Shown here in pieces: positions 45,647 through 55,174 of a stretch of DNA of 63,223 nucleotides. Every line of letters starts with the position of its first letter. The stretch's first letter is position 1. Both the position numbers and the translations under genes were made by a program. The notes below the pieces were generated by a model, which saw only the letters and a program-made list of their open reading frames with translations, had not been told where the DNA came from and made no database searches. This DNA comes from Putridiphycobacter roseus (GTDB lineage Bacteria > Bacteroidota > Bacteroidia > Flavobacteriales_D > Crocinitomicaceae). The DNA lies in NCBI RefSeq assembly GCF_003234935.1, contig NZ_QKSB01000015.1:1-63223 (forward strand), given 5' to 3'.

Positions 45647-46441
45647 ATGAAAAACACCTTATTTACACTTATCCTATTCATTTCAAATTTAGCATTGGGA
45701 CAGCAATATGATGGTTTGCATATTGAAAAAAACAACGTGGATAAAGACAACAGCATTTACACGTTTGGTAAAACATTTGTTTTTAATTTCAATATTCTAG
45801 CTAATAATTCAGACTATTTTATTCAAAAGAATGAAACAGATACTTTTGTGCTTACTGAAAATATGGACTCGCTTAAAATTTCAGAAATTCACTTAACCGT
45901 ATTAAAACCCAAATTATTTAAAAGGACGAACTTAAGACAAACCGAAGTCTTATACAGTTATGCGCCAAATCCAACTTCAGTATCCTCAACAGGTATTGTT
46001 GAAAATAATATAAACATATGGATGCACCCACCAAGAAATGGGTTCTTTAAATCATTAGAAACTTGTCCATTTCCTTATATAAAACTAGACAAACCAATTG
46101 GATATAAATGGTCGGATAGTATGCGTATTGGCAATCATTGGTCGGATAAAATATGGGGAGAATGGGAAGGTCGATTATTACTAAAATATGATTATGAAAT
46201 TATTGGTAAAGAAAAAATAGATACGGAGTTCGGAAAAATAGATTGCATAGTCGTTAATGCGGTAGCCAATTCAAGGATAGGACAATCGAAATTGACCGCT
46301 TACTTTTCTGAAAAATATGGATTTGTAAAATTAGAATACACGCTATTTAATGGCATCAAAATTGATTTAAATCTTGGTCAAATCATTAATGGCTCCATTT
46401 TAAGAGACGGAAAAGATTTTTTTGAAAACAAGTATAAATAA
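45647..46441 (+). CDS. Secreted protein of unknown function, paralogue of 5958-6758
   Basis: 264 residues from ATG 45647, which follows the core CCGTTAACAAAC and gives signal peptide MKNTLFTLILFISNLALG; the longer frame from 45584 crosses the repeat and is rejected. Shares the C-terminal half with the cassette product at 5958. Both probably periplasmic. Outside the main array but with cassette-like context on its left side. Confidence 0.78.
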   Translation: MKNTLFTLILFISNLALGQQYDGLHIEKNNVDKDNSIYTFGKTFVFNFNILANNSDYFIQKNETDTFVLTENMDSLKISEIHLTVLKPKLFKRTNLRQTEVLYSYAPNPTSVSSTGIVENNINIWMHPPRNGFFKSLETCPFPYIKLDKPIGYKWSDSMRIGNHWSDKIWGEWEGRLLLKYDYEIIGKEKIDTEFGKIDCIVVNAVANSRIGQSKLTAYFSEKYGFVKLEYTLFNGIKIDLNLGQIINGSILRDGKDFFENKYK

Positions 46442-46703
46442 CTACTATCAAAAACGGTTCAAACGCTACTTTTATGACTTGCTGATTCACCATTAAAGGC
46501 AATTCAAATGTCCATATTACCTGGATTTATACTAGAGACTTAAAAGCGTCAAAATTTCATTCGTAATTGGCCAATCCAATAAAAGTAAGGGGAGCTGTTG
46601 CCAGTGTTCGTTAAAAACGCTGCAATCACCTCCCCTCTCTCACCTAACTACTACACTTCACTTATTAAAATCCATAAAAACATAAACATCACTTTTTCTC
46701 CCA

Positions 46704-48629
46704 TTAATGAATAACTATTTTTTCTGAAGTATAGCATAAATTATTAGAAAGGTGAATGTAATATTGCCCTGCTGCCAATTCAGAAATATTAATTTCCACT
46801 TTGGCAGTATTGGATGTGGATTGGGAATACACCACCTTACCTACAGCGTCATATATTTTAATGTCCAATGCTTTTTGCTCATCCATTTCTACAATTAAAA
46901 TATCGGTAGTTGGATTTGGGTATATTAAAATGGCATGCTCGTTGGTGCTCCCTTCATTTAATCCAACATTATTGACCATGGTACAGCTTGTGGTGTCCAC
47001 ACAACCATTCACACCAATTACCTTACAAGCATAATTACCATTGATTGTTGGTGAGAATGATGGATTGGTTGCGCCTGAAATTTCAGAGAATAAGTTATCA
47101 CAATCTAACCACTGATAGCTCGCTGCCGTTGCATTTACGAATAAGCTACCCGCATTAAATGAAATGGTTCCTGCAGTGATACTATTTACCGTTAAATTAG
47201 TAGTGATAATACTATCACAGCCGTTTGAAGTGGTAATGGTATCCTTATATATTCCCGTATTGGTCAACATATTGCCGGTTGGAGAAATATAAAAATCACA
47301 AACCGTAAGCGTAGTGCTTGTAGCCCCAACAGGGTTAATGGTTAAAACTGTGGTGATGATGCTATCGCAACCATTTACACTTGAAGTAGTATCCGCATAA
47401 GTCCCCGAATTGGTTATTACCGTACCATTAGCTAATGTGTAGCTATTACATGCTGTAACACTTATGCTTGAATTACTGCCAGAGTAGAGACTTAAATTGG
47501 TTTTTACAATGGAGTCGCAACCAGCGTTTGTCACCAAGGTATCGATTACCAACTGATTGGTGAAATACCAATTCCCATTAATTAAAGCAGAATCACAAGC
47601 GATTAAATCTAACAGGGTATCTTGTGGCTGGGGAAGGATAATCGTCAACGAAATGCTATCGGTACAACCAACCTTATTCACCAATTTTAATTTTACCTTT
47701 CCACTATCCGTGAAAGCAGGAAAAAACGTGACATTACCAGCTGTGAAATTGTCCCAGACCTGATCATCATTAAAATCCCATAAATACAAGGAATCTGCAT
47801 TGGTTGATGTATTCACCAGGGTGATTGAGTCGCCCGCACAATTGGATTGCACCGTAAAATTAGGTATCGGGTTGGAACAATTTAAAACTTCAAACGCTCG
47901 CCCTGCATAAATTCCCCATTCTCCTAAAGAGTCCTTATAGCGTACATACAATTGATGAACACCTGCAGCAAGGTTTGTAGTCGGTGCACTAAACAAATGG
48001 TCAACAGTATCTGACGGCGCAAAGGATGGTAGCATCACGCCATTACCATAGCCGGGATCCGTATCAAAAAAGTATTCCGCATTGGTAATATTTACACTTG
48101 CCATAGTGTTTGCGGCTTGCTCCATAATATAAATGGTTCTTCCTGCATAAATACTCCATTCTTCATTTTCATCTTTTAGTCGAATAAAAATTTTATGATA
48201 GCCTGCTGATAGTCCGCTCGTATTGGCTAAAAAGTTTAAGTCAACACTGTCGTTTGCAGTAAAGGAAGGGAATGCTATGCCGTTTCCATAGCCAGGATCT
48301 GTATCAAAAAAGTATTCCGCAAAAGTGATATTTGGTGGCGCACTTACCGTTGGGATTGGTGCAAGAATATGAATTGCTCTTTTGGCGTATATTCCCCATT
48401 CATTATTACTGTCCTTAAACCTAATGTATAAAAAATGATACCCTGCTGCAAGACCAGTAGTATTTGCCGTAAAGTTAAAGTTGACATTATTGCTGGCCGT
48501 AAATGATGGAATCGGCGTACCGTTTCCATAACCCGGATCACTATCAAAAAAGTACTCCCCACTATTTATCGTTTGACAGTGTAAGCTAAATGACAGTAAA
48601 AATGCGATTGAAATTATTAAATACCTCAT
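46704..48629 (-). CDS. T9SS-exported repeat protein
   Basis: 641 residues. Signal peptide, three repeats of about 75 residues each beginning EYFFDSDPGYGNG or EYFFDTDPGYGNG and ending with W-IYA-R (residues about 24-245), a PKD-like domain (PNFTVQSNCAGDSITLVNTS), then three short repeats of about 50 residues with CDSI and GCDSIITT, and a T9SS type A sorting domain (ILIYPNPTTDILIVEM ... CYTSEKIVIH). Surface adhesin or matrix protein. The 50-residue GCDSIV repeats recur in the protein at 55503. Operon with the beta-helix gene upstream (25-bp gap). Confidence 0.9.
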   Translation of the reverse strand: MRYLIISIAFLLSFSLHCQTINSGEYFFDSDPGYGNGTPIPSFTASNNVNFNFTANTTGLAAGYHFLYIRFKDSNNEWGIYAKRAIHILAPIPTVSAPPNITFAEYFFDTDPGYGNGIAFPSFTANDSVDLNFLANTSGLSAGYHKIFIRLKDENEEWSIYAGRTIYIMEQAANTMASVNITNAEYFFDTDPGYGNGVMLPSFAPSDTVDHLFSAPTTNLAAGVHQLYVRYKDSLGEWGIYAGRAFEVLNCSNPIPNFTVQSNCAGDSITLVNTSTNADSLYLWDFNDDQVWDNFTAGNVTFFPAFTDSGKVKLKLVNKVGCTDSISLTIILPQPQDTLLDLIACDSALINGNWYFTNQLVIDTLVTNAGCDSIVKTNLSLYSGSNSSISVTACNSYTLANGTVITNSGTYADTTSSVNGCDSIITTVLTINPVGATSTTLTVCDFYISPTGNMLTNTGIYKDTITTSNGCDSIITTNLTVNSITAGTISFNAGSLFVNATAASYQWLDCDNLFSEISGATNPSFSPTINGNYACKVIGVNGCVDTTSCTMVNNVGLNEGSTNEHAILIYPNPTTDILIVEMDEQKALDIKIYDAVGKVVYSQSTSNTAKVEINISELAAGQYYIHLSNNLCYTSEKIVIH

Positions 48630-48654
48630 AATAATATATATTCTTTAGTGGTTA

Positions 48655-49740
48655 TTATGGGTTAGTTTGTCCTTTTACTTGAATGATTAAGTTTCCACCT
48701 ATTGGTAGGTTTGAGTTTTGGATATTCACTTCATTTACTTGAGGAATACTTGCTTCGCGACCATACATAAAACCAGAGGTACTTGCACCATCTTCTTGCC
48801 AAGGACTCGTTCCCCCTGTAATTCCAATATCAGTGCCATCTGAACCAGCATTTAGAGCCGGTGAACCAGCTTGTAAATTATAATCATCCATAGCATCAAA
48901 AGCAGTTAATGTAGCTTTAGAAACAAATAGCGGATCTACACCTTCTAAATTACCAGACCCTGAATTGGGAAACGTAATGTCAAATACATTATTAGAAGTA
49001 GAGTAAGATATATTATTGGTGTAAATATTCCCATCTTGACTAGTGGCATAGTGATTGGGTGACATGCCGTGAAAAATATTATTGTTAAAATTTACTTTTT
49101 TGGAGACCTGTGAAGTGGTAACTGTAGAAATGAAATTATTGTTGCTGAATGTTGCAAAATGATAGGCATTTCCTACATAGGAATTGCTTCGAATAATATT
49201 GTTTTTAGCAACTATATGACTCTGACCTTGTGCAGCACTTGTGGTAGCAATATTCAAAATTTGGTATACAATATTATTATTAATCGTGATATAAGAAACG
49301 TATTTATTAAGGACTAAAGAATAGGTGATGTTGCAAAACCTAACAGTAACACTATCAATAAACTTTGTATTGGAACTCGAGTAAGAATTTCCTTGAATAC
49401 TTAAACTCGAGATTTCAAGACCTTCAATAGTCGACCCCGTTGATGTAGTGCTTGCTGAAGTTCTGAGCAGTATATTATTCACTTTTGAAATTGCCGGATC
49501 TTGTTTGTTTGTGTTATAACCATCTCCAATTAAATGGATTTTTTTTGTAATGGTAGTATTCGCATAAATGGTTGGTGAACCAACTACATAAATAGTATCC
49601 CCATCACTTGCAGCATCAACCGCAGTTTGAAGGACTGCATATTGTGCCGGTGAATCAATATTATTGTCAACCGTTAAAATGGTAGCATGACCAAGAAGAG
49701 TACTACAAAGTGTTACAAATAATAAGTTTAATTTTTTCAT
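48655..49740 (-). CDS. Secreted right-handed parallel beta-helix protein
   Basis: 361 residues. Signal peptide MKKLNLLFVTLCSTLLGHA, then pectate-lyase-like beta helix with Asn/Ile ladder repeats (NNILLRTSAS, NNIVYQILNI, NNIFHGMSPNH, NNISYSTSNN) and the start motif LQTAVDAASDGDTIYVVGSPTIY. No clear T9SS sorting domain, although it is first in an operon with a T9SS cargo. Likely polysaccharide binding; no catalytic residues assigned. Confidence 0.85.
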   Translation of the reverse strand: MKKLNLLFVTLCSTLLGHATILTVDNNIDSPAQYAVLQTAVDAASDGDTIYVVGSPTIYANTTITKKIHLIGDGYNTNKQDPAISKVNNILLRTSASTTSTGSTIEGLEISSLSIQGNSYSSSNTKFIDSVTVRFCNITYSLVLNKYVSYITINNNIVYQILNIATTSAAQGQSHIVAKNNIIRSNSYVGNAYHFATFSNNNFISTVTTSQVSKKVNFNNNIFHGMSPNHYATSQDGNIYTNNISYSTSNNVFDITFPNSGSGNLEGVDPLFVSKATLTAFDAMDDYNLQAGSPALNAGSDGTDIGITGGTSPWQEDGASTSGFMYGREASIPQVNEVNIQNSNLPIGGNLIIQVKGQTNP

Positions 49741-49834
49741 GATTTTTTTAATTGTTGCTAAACTTCAGCGATTAGTTTAAAATTTTTTCTTTCCGTATTT
49801 AAGTCCAAAGATATGGGCATGGTTACCAAATTGT

Positions 49835-49852
49835 CATAGGGTATTCCCTATG
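49835..49852. promoter_or_regulatory. Palindromic operator candidate CATAGGG-TATT-CCCTATG
   Basis: Perfect 7-bp arms, 18 bp in total, between the divergent beta-helix operon and ribB. It is 95 bp upstream of the beta-helix start (49740) and 265 bp from ribB, so it more likely serves the former. Regulator unknown. Confidence 0.55.
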
Positions 49853-50045
49853 TACAGAATTTTAAATGGTTTAAAATCTAATCATTGAAAAATAAGTAGG
49901 GATAAATACCTGTGCTTACAAAAGTGAAAATGGTCTTTCACGGGTAATGTTTACCATAAATGCCAATATTACGCATCCGTTAATTACAACACTTTTTAAT
50001 TTCAAGGATCAAAAAATGCTAAGTTTTTTTTAAAACTTCAATTTA

Positions 50046-50067
50046 TTGACTTACATCAATAAGTTTG
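50046..50067 (+). promoter_or_regulatory. FNR-like box and -7 element upstream of ribB
   Basis: TTGACTTACATCAA at 50046-50059 matches the FNR consensus TTGAT-N4-ATCAA at nine of ten fixed positions. TAAGTTTG (TAnnTTTG) follows at 50060-50067, 50 bp before the ATG. No -33 TTG at the ideal place, which fits an activated promoter. The operon's own second gene is a Crp/Fnr-family regulator. Confidence 0.6.
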
Positions 50068-50116
50068 GTAGAAAACAACAGTAGTTTTGCCCTCGAAAAA
50101 TTAACTACAAATTAAA

Positions 50117-50779
50117 ATGGAATTAGCAACATTAGATACAAAAGTGACGGGGAGCGCCGAAAGTCAAGAACGATTAGAAAAAGCATTAATACATATTCAA
50201 AATGGTAATGGCGTTATTTTAACTGACGACAAGGACCGGGAAAATGAAGGGGACCTGATATTTTCGGCCCATAACATGACAGAGGAACACATGGCATTGC
50301 TGATTAGAAAATGCAGTGGTATTGTATGTCTTTGTTTGACGAATGCAAAAGCAGACACACTTAACTTACCTTATATGGTAAAGGAAAATACGAGTAGTTT
50401 TCAAACGCCGTTTACCATAACCATTGAAGCAAAAGAAGGGGTAACCACTGGCGTTTCTGCCAAAGATAGGATGACCACCATACGTGCTGCTTGCAATGAA
50501 AATGCGAAAGACAGTGACTTGGCTAAGCCTGGACATATTTTTCCTTTGAGAGGAAATGACCAGGGTGTACTGGGCAGAAAAGGACACACAGAAGGCAGTA
50601 TAGATTTAATGAAATTGGCTGGCCTAAAACCCGAAGCTGTGCTCTGTGAATTGATGAATGATGACGGAACAATGGCGAATGCAGACACAATTACACAATT
50701 TGCAAAAGCACATAATTTGATGGTCCTTTCCATACAGGATATTATTCATTATCGTAAATTTGTTAAAGACTATCAATAA
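50117..50779 (+). CDS. ribB: 3,4-dihydroxy-2-butanone-4-phosphate synthase
   Basis: 220 residues, single RibB domain (no RibA part). Converts ribulose 5-phosphate to 3,4-dihydroxy-2-butanone 4-phosphate and formate in riboflavin synthesis; cytosolic, Mg-dependent. Motifs: DRENEGD (residues 40-46), GVTTGVSAKDRMTT, the RGNDQGVLGRKGHTEGSIDL segment with the metal His, and CELMNDDGTMA. The stop codon is immediately followed by the ATG of a Crp/Fnr regulator. Because most flavobacteria have a RibBA elsewhere, this is probably an extra, regulated copy (inference). No FMN riboswitch seen upstream. Confidence 0.95.
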   Translation: MELATLDTKVTGSAESQERLEKALIHIQNGNGVILTDDKDRENEGDLIFSAHNMTEEHMALLIRKCSGIVCLCLTNAKADTLNLPYMVKENTSSFQTPFTITIEAKEGVTTGVSAKDRMTTIRAACNENAKDSDLAKPGHIFPLRGNDQGVLGRKGHTEGSIDLMKLAGLKPEAVLCELMNDDGTMANADTITQFAKAHNLMVLSIQDIIHYRKFVKDYQ

Positions 50780-51361
50780 ATGAACGATAAAATCGAACTC
50801 ATCCATTTCCTGAAAAAGAATATTGAACTTGAAGATGAAGAACTAAAAACAGTATTGTCTTATTTTAATACCATCAAAAAAAGTAAGCATGAAATTTTAC
50901 TAGCGAATGGAAAAAATAGTCAGGTCAGTTATTTTGTGAAAAAAGGTTGTCTAAGATTGTTTTACATTGATGATCATGGAAAAGACATTACGCGGTATAT
51001 CGCATTTGAAAATCAATTCGCGACTGAACTCGTGAGTTTTATTACCAACCAACCTGCCCAAGAATCTATTCAAGTTATTGAAGATAGTGAACTGTTTTAC
51101 ATTACGCACGAAGACTTTAGAATGCTGATGCAACGAATGCCTAAATGGAAAGATTTTTATAGTATCTATTTAGAAAAAGCCTATGTGAATAATGCTAAAA
51201 GGTTGATTTCTTTTACCACACTAGATGCAGCAGAGCGCTACAAACAATTATTTAAAATAAATCCAAACATTGTAAAGCGACTGCCCAACAAAATTGTAGC
51301 CTCTTACATCAATATTTCTCAAGAAACTTTAAGTAGGATCAAAACTAAAATTTACGCTTAG
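50780..51361 (+). CDS. Crp/Fnr-family transcriptional regulator
   Basis: 193 residues. N-terminal cyclic-nucleotide-binding-like domain (residues 10-120: KKSKHEILLANGKNSQVSYFVKKGCLRLF) and C-terminal helix-turn-helix (IVASYINISQETLSRIKTK). No cysteine cluster for an Fe-S centre, so not a true oxygen-sensing FNR; ligand unknown. Directly adjacent to ribB, and the FNR-like box upstream of ribB suggests it controls its own operon. Confidence 0.9.
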   Translation: MNDKIELIHFLKKNIELEDEELKTVLSYFNTIKKSKHEILLANGKNSQVSYFVKKGCLRLFYIDDHGKDITRYIAFENQFATELVSFITNQPAQESIQVIEDSELFYITHEDFRMLMQRMPKWKDFYSIYLEKAYVNNAKRLISFTTLDAAERYKQLFKINPNIVKRLPNKIVASYINISQETLSRIKTKIYA

Positions 51362-51415
51362 TAACCCTTTCTACAGGCTGGCTATTAAATAAACAAACAT
51401 CTAAAAATAAAGAAC

Positions 51416-51820
51416 ATGAAATACGCATTATTACTCTCATTATTCTTACTACAAATTATTGCGCTTGCGCAATCGAATGATAGCATTACTAGCCCCAAAA
51501 AAGTTGATGATAAATTGTTATTGACTATTTTTCTTAAACACGATCAAAGTATGAATTTATACGAAATTGAAGAGATAAGGACCGACCAAGGGTTTTATGA
51601 AAATTTTCCACCAGAAGGGGTTGCTGTAGTCAATTGGTTCGTGGTGATGGGTATTGGTCAAATGGTGGTATTAGAACTTCCTGCTTCAAAGTTAGCCGCT
51701 GTAAATTTGGCCATTGAACGGACTGCTTGGAAAGCTTTTAAAACAGAAATTTACCCGACTTACGACCTGTATCCTATAGTAGAAGATAAGTTGAAAAATA
51801 AATCAAAAGTAACTTACTAG
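51416..51820 (+). CDS. Conserved secreted hypothetical protein
   Basis: 134 residues. Signal peptide MKYALLLSLFLLQIIALAQ. Conserved-looking core LTIFLKHDQSMNLYEIEEI, FPPEGVAVVNWFVVMGIGQMVVLELPASKLAAVNLAIERTAWKAF. I recall similar stand-alone proteins in many bacteria without a function. 55 bp after the regulator, possibly the third gene of the ribB operon. Confidence 0.7.
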   Translation: MKYALLLSLFLLQIIALAQSNDSITSPKKVDDKLLLTIFLKHDQSMNLYEIEEIRTDQGFYENFPPEGVAVVNWFVVMGIGQMVVLELPASKLAAVNLAIERTAWKAFKTEIYPTYDLYPIVEDKLKNKSKVTY

Positions 51821-51934
51821 GTTTTTGAAGGTCGCACATGCTGGTGTGAAATAAATTTCTAAGTTGCCAACAAGGTATAAAACAACAGAGATTTTACCAA
51901 CAAGTACGTGGACTAAAACTATAATAAAATAACT

Positions 51935-52666
51935 ATGGCTATTTACGCAATTGGAGACATACATGGTTGTCTAAACGCTTTGAAAACCATTTTTCAACAG
52001 GGCTTGATAAAGGCGCATGACAAAGTAGTTTTTCTGGGCGACTATATCGACAAGGGCAACGACAGCAAGCAAGTATTGGATTGGTTAATTGCAAAAAGCA
52101 AAGTATTTGACTTTGAATTTATACTTGGCAATCATGAAATAATGATGACGGCTGCCAAAACCTCTCCGGTGAAATTTGTAGCTTGGACAGAAAACTATGG
52201 TGGCAACCATACTTTATACTCTTACAAAATGGAGGACAACCTAAACTGGATGCATGACATAGATCCATCCCATTGGAATTTTATCGATACTTGTCTGCCC
52301 TATTTAGAAATTGGAAAATTCATTTTTGTTCACGCAGGACTAGAAAGTAACACGCCCTTGGAGGAACAAAATCAGCATCATTTATTTCATAAGAAATATG
52401 AACAGCCCCTGGAGTATGATCCTGCAAAAACGGTGATTTGCGGACATACTGCTCGGATAAATGGAAAAATAGCAGATTTTGGTCACACGATTTGCATAGA
52501 TACTTTTGCACACGGTGGCATGTGGTTAACTTGCTTGAATGTAGAGACTGGCGAATTTTTAAAAGCGAATGAAATGGGAGAAACAACAGAGGGTACACTC
52601 CAACGATTTACAAACAAAAAGCAAAACATCTTCCAACGTTTTTTACCCAAGCGCTGGACTTCCTGA
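51935..52666 (+). CDS. Serine/threonine-type metallophosphatase
   Basis: 243 residues, cytosolic. Calcineurin-like phosphoesterase of the bacterial PPP type: GDIHG (residues 7-11), GDYIDKG (35-41), GNHE (65-68), and later FVHAG and CGHTAR metal ligands. Substrate may be phosphoprotein or a dinucleotide (ApaH-like); not decidable. Stands alone, followed by the second repeat-rich region. Confidence 0.92.
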   Translation: MAIYAIGDIHGCLNALKTIFQQGLIKAHDKVVFLGDYIDKGNDSKQVLDWLIAKSKVFDFEFILGNHEIMMTAAKTSPVKFVAWTENYGGNHTLYSYKMEDNLNWMHDIDPSHWNFIDTCLPYLEIGKFIFVHAGLESNTPLEEQNQHHLFHKKYEQPLEYDPAKTVICGHTARINGKIADFGHTICIDTFAHGGMWLTCLNVETGEFLKANEMGETTEGTLQRFTNKKQNIFQRFLPKRWTS

Positions 52667-52740
52667 ATAAAATGGAATGGCAAATAAAAACAATGCACAA
52701 CACTGCATTCGCCAACCTCACACTTATCCCCCACTATTCC

Positions 52741-52881
52741 ACTAAACAAAGTCTAAATTCATACCAAAACACTAGCTTTAAGTGTTTATTTATTATTTTG
52801 TGCTAAAAGTCAACGCTAAAAGGCTAAAAACAGAAAAACACTAATTTTAATGTTTTAAATTTTGTGCTTTACTCGGTTGTT
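52741..52881 (+). repeat. Short family B' repeat, copy B7
   Basis: ACTAAACAAAGTCTAAATTCATACC to GTGCTTTACTCGGTTGTT, much shorter than other copies because most of the leader is missing. The -7 box is degraded (TTATTTTG at 52793-52800). The core GTTGTAATT at 52879 is identical to that before the gene at 9187. Confidence 0.78.
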
Positions 52882-52896
52882 GTAATTAACTAAAAA

Positions 52897-53025
52897 ATGA
52901 AAAACACCTTATTACTAATTTTGTTATTATTTATTATCTCTTGTAATTCCACTAATAAATTGAATTTAGAAGCATTTTTAAAACGATATTTTAATGATGA
53001 AAATATTCGAAAACAAGAAGCTTGA
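52897..53025 (+). CDS. Very small lipoprotein
   Basis: 42 residues, below usual size limits. MKNTLLLILLLFIISC lipobox ISC (Cys16) and a tail of 26 residues (STNKLNLEAFLKRYFNDENI...). It begins 16 bp after repeat B7, as other cassette genes do. It may be a real mini-lipoprotein or the start of a longer gene cut off by deletion; no homologue is recognised. Confidence 0.55.
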   Translation: MKNTLLLILLLFIISCNSTNKLNLEAFLKRYFNDENIRKQEA

Positions 53026-53108
53026 AGCAACACAAAAAAAGTAAATCGTATTGCTAAACAACGTACCATAAATGGTTACTTTTACTCAAACCTAAAAAAT
53101 TAAAAAAA

Positions 53109-53471
53109 ATGGAAATTGCAATTAAAATTCTAACAGGTATTATAGCCTTTGTTCACTGCTACATCTTATTTTTCGAAATGTTTGCGTGGGAGAGCAGAGG
53201 AAAAAAAGTATTTACTAGTTTTCCTGATGCATTATTTGGACAAACAAAAGCTTTAGCAGGAAATCTTGGCTTGTATAATGGTTTTTTAGCAGGCGGATTA
53301 ATTTGGACATTTTTCATTACTAATGTCGAATGGAATTTAAATATCTCTCTTTTCTTTTTGACATGTGTTGCAATTGCCGGTATCTATGGAGCAATAACCG
53401 CGGAAAAGAAAATATTTTTCATTCAATCACTACCTGCAATTATTGCTATAGTATTGATTTTGATTAAATAA
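53109..53471 (+). CDS. DUF1304 membrane protein
   Basis: 120 residues, four membrane segments. Matches DUF1304: AFVHCYILFFEMFAWES, FGQTKALAGNLGLYNGFLAGGLIWTF, CVAIAGIYGAITAEKKIFFIQSLPAIIAI. Inner-membrane protein of unknown function, common in bacteria as a single gene. Confidence 0.9.
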   Translation: MEIAIKILTGIIAFVHCYILFFEMFAWESRGKKVFTSFPDALFGQTKALAGNLGLYNGFLAGGLIWTFFITNVEWNLNISLFFLTCVAIAGIYGAITAEKKIFFIQSLPAIIAIVLILIK

Positions 53472-53655
53472 TAGCAGCTTTCACAACACTTTACATAACC
53501 TGTAAGGCAGCAGCAAACACCAGCAAAGCGTTGATTTATCTAATAAAAATAAGTAAATTGAAACCCATGGTTTTCGCTCAGCGCAAACAAGAAATTTAAT
53601 TGCTTTCTGCTACCAACCACTCGCCTTTAGTTGGCCTTAATGAAAAGAAACAAAT

Positions 53656-55017
53656 ATGACAACAGAAATAATACTACTTATAATATTGATTATTTTGCTA
53701 GCTGTAAATTTAATGATCACTTTATCAAAAAAAATAAAGCTCGATTTTGATGTGGAGGGAAATTTAAAGGAAACAAAAAATTCACTCGTTAAGTTTGACA
53801 CATCATTAGAAAGAACGGATAAATCAATTAAAGACGAATTTCAAAGAAATAGAGCAGAGACAAGTTCGTTATCAAAAAATCAAAGAGAAGAATTAGCAAA
53901 ATCTTTGGATAGTTTTAAAGAAGGATTTGAAATAAATACCAAAAGACTTAATGACTTATTAAAAGATAGATTTGATGATTTTAGCAAACAACAAACCGAA
54001 ATTAATCAAGAGTCAGAAAAAAGAATTAAGGCCATAAATGATACCGTCGAAAATCAACTTAAGGAGATTAGAGAGGATAATGCAAAACAACTGAATGAAG
54101 TCCGTAAAACAGTGGATGAAAAACTACAAAAAACATTAAACGAGCGCTTAACACAATCCTTTGAAACGGTTGGGAAACAACTTAAATCTGTTCAAGAAGG
54201 GCTTGGAGAAATGAAAAATCTGGCCACTGATGTCGGCGGATTAAAAAAAGTGCTCAGCAATGTGAAAATGCGTGGAGGAATTGGAGAAGTGCAACTTGAA
54301 ATGCTTTTAGAACAAATACTTGCGCCAGACCAATACGAAGCAAACGTAAAAACAAAAAAAGGTAGTGCAGCAACAGTTGAATTTGCTATAAAATTGCCAG
54401 GAAAAAATGAAGATGATTCTGTCGTTTGGCTCCCCGTGGATGCTAAGTTCCCCAAAGATGTATATGAAAAACTGCAAGCAGCTTATGATGATGGCGATTT
54501 GGACAAAATTCAGTTTGCTCAAAAAGAATTAGACACTACAATAAAAAAGATGGCCAAAGATATTAGCGAAAAATATATTGACCCACCAAATACAACAGAT
54601 TTTGGCATTATGTTTTTGCCTTTTGAAGGAATTTATGCAGAAGTAGTAAGAAAGGCAGCCTTACTCGAAACCTTGCAAAGAGATTATAAAATAATCGTAA
54701 CGGGACCAACCACCTTAGCTGCAATTTTAAACAGCTTACAAATGGGATTCAAAACACTTGCCATACAAAAAAGAAGTAGTGAAGTATGGCATGTTTTAGG
54801 AGCGGTTAAAAAAGAATTTGAAAATTTTGGCGGAATGATGGCCAAAGCGCAAAACAACATCAGAACAGGCTTAAACCAATTAGATGATGTAATGGGTAAA
54901 AGAACAAGGGCCATACAAAGAAAATTAAAAGATGTGGAGACGTTAGACGAAATAGAAACCACTAAAGTATTTCCCGAATGGAAAGAAGATATGATCGATT
55001 TTGAAGATAAAGATTAA
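53656..55017 (+). CDS. rmuC: DNA recombination protein RmuC
   Basis: 453 residues. N-terminal membrane anchor (residues 5-21), a long coiled coil (about 30-190), and the RmuC nuclease-like domain (about 195-420): GGIGEVQLEMLLEQIL, LPVDAKFPKDVYEKL, FGIMFLPFEGIYAEVV. Limits DNA inversion and rearrangement at palindromes in E. coli; its place between two repeats rich in palindromes is suggestive but could be chance. Single gene. Confidence 0.94.
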   Translation: MTTEIILLIILIILLAVNLMITLSKKIKLDFDVEGNLKETKNSLVKFDTSLERTDKSIKDEFQRNRAETSSLSKNQREELAKSLDSFKEGFEINTKRLNDLLKDRFDDFSKQQTEINQESEKRIKAINDTVENQLKEIREDNAKQLNEVRKTVDEKLQKTLNERLTQSFETVGKQLKSVQEGLGEMKNLATDVGGLKKVLSNVKMRGGIGEVQLEMLLEQILAPDQYEANVKTKKGSAATVEFAIKLPGKNEDDSVVWLPVDAKFPKDVYEKLQAAYDDGDLDKIQFAQKELDTTIKKMAKDISEKYIDPPNTTDFGIMFLPFEGIYAEVVRKAALLETLQRDYKIIVTGPTTLAAILNSLQMGFKTLAIQKRSSEVWHVLGAVKKEFENFGGMMAKAQNNIRTGLNQLDDVMGKRTRAIQRKLKDVETLDEIETTKVFPEWKEDMIDFEDKD

Positions 55018-55174
55018 TGGATAAAACAATGCTGTGTGCATCACATTAAATGCTACCGAAATTATTTCAATCATCCTATTTTTAATCAGAATACAGTTGA
55101 AATTAAGTATGGAAACCAATAATTTGCCCAGCATTCTATACATGGATTAAAAATCCTTTATAACTTCAAGAAAA

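Noticed and set aside
49741..50116. FMN riboswitch upstream of ribB
   Set aside because: None of the conserved RFN blocks is present; only the palindrome at 49835 and the FNR-like box are seen.
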